Position numbers and translations under genes: made by a program. From Bacteroidia bacterium (GTDB lineage: Bacteria > Bacteroidota > Bacteroidia > J057), in contig JAWKNO010000002.1 of assembly GCA_041391665.1 (NCBI GenBank), forward strand, positions 806,001-870,000: a DNA stretch of 64,000 nt, in the 5' to 3' direction. Each line of letters starts with the position of its first letter. The stretch's first letter is position 1. Below the pieces are notes generated by a model. The model searched no databases, had not been told where the DNA came from, and saw only the letters and a list, made by a program, of their open reading frames with translations. This document shows, piece by piece, positions 52,188 through 58,799 of this stretch.

Positions 52188-53459
52188 TTATCCTCTGCGG
52201 GTATTAACTACGCCAATATCAGAAAGGAATACATCCCAAAGTTCTTTGGTTTGTCCGCCTACCTGCTTGGTATAACCCTTGAGTACGATTTCAATATTCT
52301 TGCGTGTATAGTCTGAATAGACCGGCTGCCCGTCTCTGTAGCCGGTAAACTTTTGTACGAATGATATGATGCCATAATAATTGCCGTCAACACCTTTTTT
52401 CAGTTCACTGACATAGACAATATCTGACCAGGTGATATCTACCCGTTCGTATTTCAGTAGTTTTAGTCTTTCGAGGTATTGGCGGATCGGATAAAGTTTC
52501 TTGTCGGCAGAACCCGCGCTGGATACTTCGACGGTTGCTTCCTCTCCTACAAACAAAGCCACTGCGAGGTCAATGGCATCGTTGGCATCCTGCCAGTTGG
52601 TTGCTTTATCGGCTATAATAGAAAAATACTGCCCCAGATTTCGCGTCCGGTCCAGTGCTTTGGCTTTATATTCTTTCATGTCAATCGCCGGGATTTCGTA
52701 GCCTGTATTGTCAGGCGGTGTCGCATCCGTCGTCGCTCCGGTTAGTGTTTCCTCCGGAGGTTCGGTTGCCGGTATACTTTCATTTACCGGCGGGATTTCT
52801 GCCACTTCTTCCACTTCTTCGGCCTCCTCAAATTCTGCGGTGTGGGGGTCTGGTTCTTCAAACACCGGTTCTGGTTCTGGCTCAGGGGTGGTAACTGTGA
52901 TGGGCTCTTCTACTATTTGTGGTTCCGGGGTTGCCGGTGGCTCAATGGGCGAGGGGTTATTTTTCCCCAGATTTTGCAGTATCTGGGCAGCCTGTTCTGC
53001 ACTTCCGGTAAGTTCGTGCTGCCCGTCGCTGAAGAAAATCATTACAATAGAAGAAAGCGGAATATCCAACCTGTTTTCTGTCTGGTCAAGGTAGATGATG
53101 GATTCTGGCGTACGCCTTTCCAGTCGGCAGGAAATCGAGCTGCCATCCCGGAGAATGAGGCGATCTGTACCAGTCAAGGCTTCAAACTGCTGCATTCCAT
53201 CAGGGAAAGCTGAGGAAAAAAGAGTATATCTGCCATCCTGGTAAAAAAGCATTAGCAGACGCTCTTTGGGAACGACATAGTCAGGCCCCCGGCGGTTTTG
53301 CCACATTTTGTATTTGACTTTTCCGCCCTGTGTATCTGAGATCAGACATTCAAGTCTGTTTCCTCCCTGCATATACAAAATATCCTGTGCACTGGCTTTA
53401 TTGGCCAGCCATATGCTGAGGAAGGCAATCAGATAAATTTTGGTATTCAGATTTGCCAT
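52188..53459 (-). CDS. Secreted two-module protein: tandem beta repeats, Pro/Glu linker, shared C-terminal domain
   Basis: 423 residues with a signal peptide (IYLIAFLSIWLANKASA). Residues about 25-150 are two beta repeats like those of the 151-residue neighbour (ILYMQGGNRLECLISDTQGG; LILRDGSSISCRLERRTPES with LPLSSIVMIFFSDG-type endings). Residues about 165-255 form a Pro/Glu/Thr-rich linker. Residues 265-423 form the module shared with the large TPR protein (IRQYLERLKLLKYERVDITW, then SDIVYVSEL and FVQKFTGYRDG). So this protein joins the two module types found separately in its neighbours. It is the first gene of the run. No enzyme motif is seen. Confidence 0.78.
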   Translation of the reverse strand: MANLNTKIYLIAFLSIWLANKASAQDILYMQGGNRLECLISDTQGGKVKYKMWQNRRGPDYVVPKERLLMLFYQDGRYTLFSSAFPDGMQQFEALTGTDRLILRDGSSISCRLERRTPESIIYLDQTENRLDIPLSSIVMIFFSDGQHELTGSAEQAAQILQNLGKNNPSPIEPPATPEPQIVEEPITVTTPEPEPEPVFEEPDPHTAEFEEAEEVEEVAEIPPVNESIPATEPPEETLTGATTDATPPDNTGYEIPAIDMKEYKAKALDRTRNLGQYFSIIADKATNWQDANDAIDLAVALFVGEEATVEVSSAGSADKKLYPIRQYLERLKLLKYERVDITWSDIVYVSELKKGVDGNYYGIISFVQKFTGYRDGQPVYSDYTRKNIEIVLKGYTKQVGGQTKELWDVFLSDIGVVNTRRG

Positions 53460-53543
53460 AGTGTTTGTTGTAATACATAATTTAGGGTTAATCCTGCATA
53501 CAGTATGCCAGAATTGGACCCGGGCATAAAAAACACCCTGTGG

Positions 53544-55127
53544 TTATTTCTTTTTTGGGAATTTTCTTCCAATAAACCAACCACTCCATCTGATTTGAGT
53601 TTCGTGGCTGATAGGTTCGCTTTCATTGTGAAAGCGGTCGAGTCCGGTAAGTGTATAGCTATATCTTCTCAGAAAACGCGTATCGCGGTCGAGGAAAGAG
53701 CCTTCCTGCGGATTGATAACCCGGATCAGGTTTTCCGGAATAATTTCGGGTGAATCGGCGCCTCTTTTTCGGTAAATACCAAAATATTTGGCACCGTCTT
53801 CTGCCGGGGGATTCCATCTCAGGATGATTCCTTCTTTGCCGGAAACAGGATCCAGTCCTTCCGGCAGGGGTTTGGGGGCTTCATCATCTACCCAGCGGAT
53901 TTCGGGAAGGAGGGCGGGGTAGTGGTAATAATTGCTTGTCAGAGAGTCCGTTACTCCCAGGGGATTTTCTTCCAGTCTTTTTGAGCTAAAATAAATACTT
54001 CCCTGGATGTTGGGCAGATAACGGGTCATACGTATCTGACTGGGGATTTCGGAGGGGTTGTTCCAGTTGGTGTCGGTATTATTGCCCACCTTGTAAGGCG
54101 CATGGCCGATATATACATGTTTTCCATAACTATGTGAATCCCACCATTCGGCGAGGATATCAAATGCGGCCGGCGGGTATCCGATACTCCAATAAATCTG
54201 GGGGGCAACATAATCAATCCATCCATTTTTAAGCCAAAGGAGAATATCTGCATACAGATGGTCGTAGCTGGTCTGGCCAGCACGGGTGGCTGATCCGTTT
54301 GCGTCCATATCTTTATTTCTCCAGACCCCAAACGGGCTGATACCAAACAACACTTCCGGTTTGTAAACCAGCATGCTGTCCCGAAGCATGTGGACAAAAT
54401 CTGTTACATTATTCCTTCTCCAGGCATTTTTATCCGGAAACCCACTGCCATAGGTTTTATAGCTCAGCGTATCGGGAAAATCGGTTCCCGTAATTTGATA
54501 GGGGTAAAAATAATCATCAAAGTGCACGGCATCGATATCATAACGTTGTACGACATCCATGATGACATTGACGACATAATCTCTGGCCTCCGGAATTCCC
54601 GGGTCAAAATAGAGATTATTGCCATATTGCAGCATCCACTCAGGCTTGAGCCGGGCAATATGGGTGGGTGCCAATGATTTATTGGGTTTCCAGTCCATTA
54701 CAGCCCGATAGGGGTTAAACCAGGCGTGGAGTGCCATTCCCCTGGAATGTGCTTCATCAATGGCCAGTTGGAGCGGGTCATAAAGCGGGGAAGGCGCCTG
54801 TCCCTGCTGGCCGGTAAGCCATTCTGACCAGGGTTCAAACCGGGAATTATAAAAGGCATCTGATGACGGCCTGACCTGAAAGATGACCGCATTCATTCCA
54901 TTGTTGTGATGAAACGCTATCAGATCGCGGAGGTTGTCTTTTTGTTCTTCTCCCAGGGATTGCGTGGAGTAAGGCCAGTCAATATTTTTAACCGTCGCAA
55001 TCCATACGCCCCGAAATTCACGTTTGGGCGGCTGCGGGTATCCCTGAAGACAAAAAAATACCGAGAGCAAAAGCAGTGAAAGGAGGTGTAAAAGCCGAAA
55101 CATAAACTTTTTGGGAAAGCTAAGCAT
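53544..55127 (-). CDS. GHL10-family (DUF187, DigH-like) secreted glycosyl hydrolase
   Basis: 527 residues with a signal peptide; ATG 55127, or 55103 (MFRLLHLLSLLLLSVFF). The TIM barrel of the GHL10 family begins with REFRGVWIATVKNIDWP and contains GMNAVIFQVRPSSDAFY, LHAWFNPYRAV, DAVHFDDYFYPY and FGISPFGVWRN. E. coli DigH (YddW) of this family cleaves denuded peptidoglycan glycan strands at the divisome. The C-terminal 110 residues form a fibronectin-III-like domain (GIILRWNPPAEDGAKYFGIY). It lies 27 bp downstream of murQ on the same strand, so it is likely part of the DeoR-nagB-murQ operon and acts on envelope glycan. Confidence 0.9.
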   Translation of the reverse strand: MLSFPKKFMFRLLHLLSLLLLSVFFCLQGYPQPPKREFRGVWIATVKNIDWPYSTQSLGEEQKDNLRDLIAFHHNNGMNAVIFQVRPSSDAFYNSRFEPWSEWLTGQQGQAPSPLYDPLQLAIDEAHSRGMALHAWFNPYRAVMDWKPNKSLAPTHIARLKPEWMLQYGNNLYFDPGIPEARDYVVNVIMDVVQRYDIDAVHFDDYFYPYQITGTDFPDTLSYKTYGSGFPDKNAWRRNNVTDFVHMLRDSMLVYKPEVLFGISPFGVWRNKDMDANGSATRAGQTSYDHLYADILLWLKNGWIDYVAPQIYWSIGYPPAAFDILAEWWDSHSYGKHVYIGHAPYKVGNNTDTNWNNPSEIPSQIRMTRYLPNIQGSIYFSSKRLEENPLGVTDSLTSNYYHYPALLPEIRWVDDEAPKPLPEGLDPVSGKEGIILRWNPPAEDGAKYFGIYRKRGADSPEIIPENLIRVINPQEGSFLDRDTRFLRRYSYTLTGLDRFHNESEPISHETQIRWSGWFIGRKFPKKK

Positions 55128-55154
55128 AATTCCCCATTTGAGATATGCTTTGGC

Positions 55155-55961
55155 TTATTTTCCTGCAAAAGCATCTACTGCATCGCGCACATTTCCATGT
55201 TTGAGCAGCAATTCTCTGGCGGCATCGTATGCCAGTCCGGTCGCTTCTGAAACCATTTTAGTACCTCTGTCAACAAGCTTTACATTGGTCAGTTGCATAT
55301 CTACCATTTTGTTTCCCCGCACTCTTCCCAATTTGACCATGACAGAAGTGGAAATCATATTGAGAATGAGCTTCTGGGCGGTTCCTGCTTTCATGCGGGT
55401 ACTGCCGGTTACAAATTCCGGCCCTACCACTGCTTCTACAGGAAAATTGACACGGGCAGAGAGTGCCGCGTTTTGGTTGCAGGATATGCCTGCGGTCTGG
55501 ATGCCATGTGCGCTGCATGCATCCATGGCCGCCAGTACGTATGGGGTAGTTCCCGATGCGGTAATACCGATGACAAAGTCATGGCTACTGACCTGATGGG
55601 CACGCAAATCTTCCCAGCCCTGGGTGGTGCTGTCTTCTGCGTATTCCACTGCTTTGAGAATGGCACTGTTTCCACCGGCGATCAACCCTACCACCCAACC
55701 GTGGGGTACACCATACGTAGGCGGGCATTCGGAGGCATCTACAATTCCCAATCGCCCGGAGGTACCGCTGCCAATGTAAAACAGCCTGCCGCCATCCTTC
55801 ATTTTGGCATATACGGCATCCACAACGGCTTCGATCTGTGGCAATATTTCACCAATGATTTCCGGTACTTTCCGGTCCTCACGATTAATATTTGCCAGCA
55901 GGTCGCGGGTGGACATTTGTTCCAGACGGTCGTAGTGGGAGGGTTGTTCGGTGGTTTTCAT
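55155..55961 (-). CDS. murQ: N-acetylmuramic acid 6-phosphate etherase
   Basis: 268 residues, a SIS-fold enzyme that cleaves the lactyl ether of N-acetylmuramic acid 6-phosphate to yield GlcNAc-6-phosphate, in peptidoglycan recycling. The catalytic region is YIGSGTSGRLGIVDASECPP, with Glu in SEC; TEFVTGSTRMKAGTAQK-type motif reads FVTGSTRMKAGTAQKLILN. It is a little shorter than the usual 290-300 residues, mainly at the C-terminus. It lies 9 bp downstream of the NagB/PIG-L gene. A MurNAc kinase (amgK or murK) is not in the window. Confidence 0.95.
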   Translation of the reverse strand: MKTTEQPSHYDRLEQMSTRDLLANINREDRKVPEIIGEILPQIEAVVDAVYAKMKDGGRLFYIGSGTSGRLGIVDASECPPTYGVPHGWVVGLIAGGNSAILKAVEYAEDSTTQGWEDLRAHQVSSHDFVIGITASGTTPYVLAAMDACSAHGIQTAGISCNQNAALSARVNFPVEAVVGPEFVTGSTRMKAGTAQKLILNMISTSVMVKLGRVRGNKMVDMQLTNVKLVDRGTKMVSEATGLAYDAARELLLKHGNVRDAVDAFAGK

Positions 55962-55970
55962 TTTTTCAGA

Positions 55971-57887
55971 TTAAAACTTGTAGCGGACAAATGCTTCAAT
56001 CGCTTCGTATTCCGGTAGTCCCAGTTCGTCGTAAATCTTGGCAGTTCTGCGGTTCCGGTCTTCCGCTCTTTGCCAGAATTCGCGGGGGTCAGATCCCGGG
56101 AAAAGTGCGCTGTCTTTTTGAGATTGATGTTTGAATATCGCGTTGCGTTTCCTTCTCAGCTCAATGGGGCTGATTGGCACAGCCATTTCGATATCTTCAA
56201 TTCCCCATTCCTGCCATGCACCGCGGTATAGCCATACCCAGCAGTCTTTCATCCAGTCTTCGTGTTTGAGCCGCTCAATCGCTCTGAATATAGCATCCAG
56301 ACATACCCGGTGTGTACCATGTGGATCAGAAAGGTCGCCCGCAGCATAAATCTGGTGAGGTTTAATCTTTCTCAGAAGATCAACGGTAATCTGAATGTCT
56401 TCTTCGCCAAGTGGTTTTTTGGTTACCGTTCCGGTTTCGTAGAAAGGGAGATCGAGGAAATGGGCATTTTCGTCGGGAATCCCGCAGTATCTGCAGCCTG
56501 ATTTGGCTTCGCCTCTCCGGATCAACCCTTTGATATGTTTGATGTCTTCGGAATCGGGCTGTCCGGGTTTTTTATTTGCCAGAAACTCCCGGCTTTCTTT
56601 ATACATTTTGGCAATCCGCTCGTGATCTTGTTTGAATTTCTCACTGAAATCCACCGCAAAGTCAATAAACCTGATGGCGGCATCGTCAAATACGGCGATG
56701 TTGCCGGAAGTTTGATAAGCGACATGAACTTCATGTCCCTGGTCTACGAGGCGAATAAATGTACCCCCCATAGAAATCACATCATCGTCGGGGTGGGGGC
56801 TGAATATGACCACTCGTTTGGGGAATGGCCCTTTTCTCTCCGGCCGGAAAGTATCGTCTGCATTGGGTTTTCCACCCGGCCAACCGGTGATGGTGTGCTG
56901 GAGTTCGTTGAATACTTTGATATTGATGTCATAAGCTGGTCCGTGGTCTGCCACCAGTTCGCCCATTCCATGTTCGTTATAATCTTCGTCAGTAAGTTTG
57001 AGGATAGGCTTTTTCACTTGCTGGCAAAGCCAGACAACGGCAACGCGGATAAGTTTGTCGGTCCACTCGCAGGGCCCTACGAGCCATGGCGCTTTGAGGC
57101 GGGTGAGCTCTGCGCCAGCGGCGCTGTCTAAGATAATCTGCGCATTGGGATGTTTCTGAAGGAAAGTTGCCGGAATGAGTTCCGTAACCGGGCCTTCGAC
57201 GGTTTTTTTGATTACGGGTGCTTTTCCTTCACCCCAGGCCATGAGAATTACTGATTTGGCCTCCATGATCGTGCCTACCCCCATGGTGATGGCTCTGCGG
57301 GGCACATTTTCCTGGGCAAAAAAATCACTGGCAGCATCGCGGACGGTGATTTGATCCAGGGCTATCAGTCGGGTACGAGAACTAAGGGCAGAACCCGGTT
57401 CGTTAAATCCAATATGGCCCGAACGTCCGATTCCCAGAATCTGAAGATCCAGGCCACCCATGGCTTCAATTTGCTTTTCGTAGTTTTCACAAAAAGCTGA
57501 AATTTCTTCCATCGGCAGGGTTCCGTCGGGAATATGGACATTGGTTTTTTCAATATCGATATGGTTGAAAAGGTACTCGTACATAAACCGGTGGTAGCTC
57601 TGCAGCGCTGTAGGTGCCATCGGGAAATATTCATCGAGGTTGAAAGTCGCTACATTTTTAAAGGAGAGACCTTCTTCTTTGTGCATTCGCACCAGCTCGT
57701 TGTACACGCCGGTAGGGGTAGAACCGGTGGCCAGGCCCAAAACAGCCATTTCGCCTTTCTTGGCTTTATGGCGGATAATGTTGGCGATTTGCTGGGCGAC
57801 CTCTTTGGAAGCAGACGCGGAGTCATCGTAGATACGCGTGGGGATTTTTTCGTACTGATAGACGGAAGGATAAGCGGTTTGTATCAT
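55971..57887 (-). CDS. nagB: Glucosamine-6-phosphate deaminase fused to PIG-L/LmbE deacetylase-like domain
   Basis: 638 residues. Residues 1-270 are NagB: LGLATGSTPTGVYNELVRMH, FNLDEYFPM (catalytic Asp) and LGIGRSGHIGFNEPG (catalytic His; Ser stands where E. coli NagB has Asp, as in other members of this branch). It converts glucosamine-6-phosphate to fructose-6-phosphate and ammonia. Residues about 365-638 are a PIG-L domain with the zinc motif SPHPDDDVISMGGT and a second His-Gly-Thr-His site (DPHGTHRVCL). The fusion is common in Bacteroidota. The added domain might deacetylate GlcNAc-6-phosphate before the NagB step, replacing NagA; this is inference. Gaps to deoR (25 bp) and murQ (9 bp) place all three in one transcript. 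Confidence 0.93.
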   Translation of the reverse strand: MIQTAYPSVYQYEKIPTRIYDDSASASKEVAQQIANIIRHKAKKGEMAVLGLATGSTPTGVYNELVRMHKEEGLSFKNVATFNLDEYFPMAPTALQSYHRFMYEYLFNHIDIEKTNVHIPDGTLPMEEISAFCENYEKQIEAMGGLDLQILGIGRSGHIGFNEPGSALSSRTRLIALDQITVRDAASDFFAQENVPRRAITMGVGTIMEAKSVILMAWGEGKAPVIKKTVEGPVTELIPATFLQKHPNAQIILDSAAGAELTRLKAPWLVGPCEWTDKLIRVAVVWLCQQVKKPILKLTDEDYNEHGMGELVADHGPAYDINIKVFNELQHTITGWPGGKPNADDTFRPERKGPFPKRVVIFSPHPDDDVISMGGTFIRLVDQGHEVHVAYQTSGNIAVFDDAAIRFIDFAVDFSEKFKQDHERIAKMYKESREFLANKKPGQPDSEDIKHIKGLIRRGEAKSGCRYCGIPDENAHFLDLPFYETGTVTKKPLGEEDIQITVDLLRKIKPHQIYAAGDLSDPHGTHRVCLDAIFRAIERLKHEDWMKDCWVWLYRGAWQEWGIEDIEMAVPISPIELRRKRNAIFKHQSQKDSALFPGSDPREFWQRAEDRNRRTAKIYDELGLPEYEAIEAFVRYKF

Positions 57888-57912
57888 AGCGTTGGTTAGT
57901 TATAGTTTTTTG

Positions 57913-58662
57913 TCAGAGGATTTCTATTCCCATTTCAAGGAAAGGAGAGAGCGTAATATTTTTTTTGTCAAGGGTGGTTACAATGGTGGAAATTTGCCGG
58001 GTTTCTCCAATGATATAGGGTTGTACAGTGCCTATTTTGTCGGGGATGACCAGGCAAATGATTTCGTTGGCGTGGTTTAGCATCGCGCGCTTGACCTTCG
58101 TTTCGTCCCAGTCAATTTCTGATATTCCGATCTGATGGTGAATACTGCGGGTGCCCAGAAAACAGAGGTCTGCCCGTATGCCTGAAATTGCATCAATCAC
58201 TTCGGGACCGATGGTGACCTGCGCTGATTTTAATATTTTTCCGCCCACTACTACCAGTTCGATATTCGGGTGTTCGGTAAGCTGAGATGCTACAGGAATA
58301 CTATTCGTGATAATTGTTGCATTGAGGTCCAGGGGGAGGCGACGGGCTAATTCCAGATTCGTCGTCCCTCCGTCCATAAATACTACCTGCTGATTTTTGA
58401 TCAGGTATTTTGCCTTTTCCGCAATCAGGATTTTTTCCTCATGGGCATACACCGCGCGGTCGTTGTAATGGTAAGGGTTGAGCGAATGAGAAACTGCCCC
58501 GCCGTGCACTTTTTTGATTTGTCCCTGGTCAGAAAGTTCTTTCAGATCTCTGCGGATCGTGTCTTCAGAGACTGCCAGGGTTTCGCTCAATTCAAAAGTA
58601 AGAACCTTATTTTTGGTCCGGAGTTCTTCCAGAATAAAATTATGACGTTCTTCTTTAAGCAT
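57913..58662 (-). CDS. DeoR/GlpR family transcriptional regulator
   Basis: 249 residues. The N-terminal winged helix is typical: ERHNFILEELRTKNKVLTFE, LAVSEDTIRRDLKELSDQGQ, IKKVHGGAV. The C-terminal sugar-phosphate sensor has VFMDGGTTNLELARRLP, VVVGGKILKSAQVTIGPEVI and CFLGTRSIHHQIGIS. It is the first gene of the deoR-nagB-murQ-GHL10 run and probably represses it, releasing DNA when an amino-sugar phosphate binds. Two pairs of tandem 10-bp repeats stand in the divergent region before it. Confidence 0.92.
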   Translation of the reverse strand: MLKEERHNFILEELRTKNKVLTFELSETLAVSEDTIRRDLKELSDQGQIKKVHGGAVSHSLNPYHYNDRAVYAHEEKILIAEKAKYLIKNQQVVFMDGGTTNLELARRLPLDLNATIITNSIPVASQLTEHPNIELVVVGGKILKSAQVTIGPEVIDAISGIRADLCFLGTRSIHHQIGISEIDWDETKVKRAMLNHANEIICLVIPDKIGTVQPYIIGETRQISTIVTTLDKKNITLSPFLEMGIEIL

Positions 58663-58670
58663 ATCCTTGC

Positions 58671-58690
58671 GTGTTTATGCTGGTTTATGC
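58671..58690 (-). promoter_or_regulatory. Tandem 10-bp repeats, likely DeoR operator (proximal pair)
   Basis: On the plus strand GTGTTTATGC and TGGTTTATGC stand directly next to each other (58671-58680, 58681-58690); 7 of 10 positions are the same, with TTTATGC in both. They lie 9 to 28 bp upstream of the regulator start and overlap the predicted transcription start. Direct 10-bp repeats are the usual operator form of DeoR-family regulators. Confidence 0.6.
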
Positions 58691-58697
58691 AAATGTA
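58690..58697 (-). promoter_or_regulatory. -7 element of the deoR-nagB-murQ operon
   Basis: Read on the minus strand the bases are TACATTTG, an exact match to TAnnTTTG. The start point would be near 58684, inside the proximal repeat pair, and 22 nt before the regulator ATG. No clear -33 TTG is seen, which would be consistent with a promoter helped or blocked by bound protein. Confidence 0.6.
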
Positions 58698-58711
58698 AGA
58701 AGAAGATTTGA

Positions 58712-58731
58712 ATCTTTGTGCATTTATTTGC
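58712..58731 (-). promoter_or_regulatory. Tandem 10-bp repeats, likely DeoR operator (distal pair)
   Basis: ATCTTTGTGC and ATTTATTTGC stand side by side (58712-58721, 58722-58731). They match the proximal pair in the pattern nnnTTTnTGC (the last copy has TAT instead of TTT). The pair starts exactly 41 bp from the proximal pair, about four helix turns, so both could be held by one oligomer. Confidence 0.5.
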
Positions 58732-58799
58732 ATGTTTTTTCTTATTTGATCAAAAAAACTTAATATATCTGCCGGTTTACCATCTAACTACTCCCGTTT

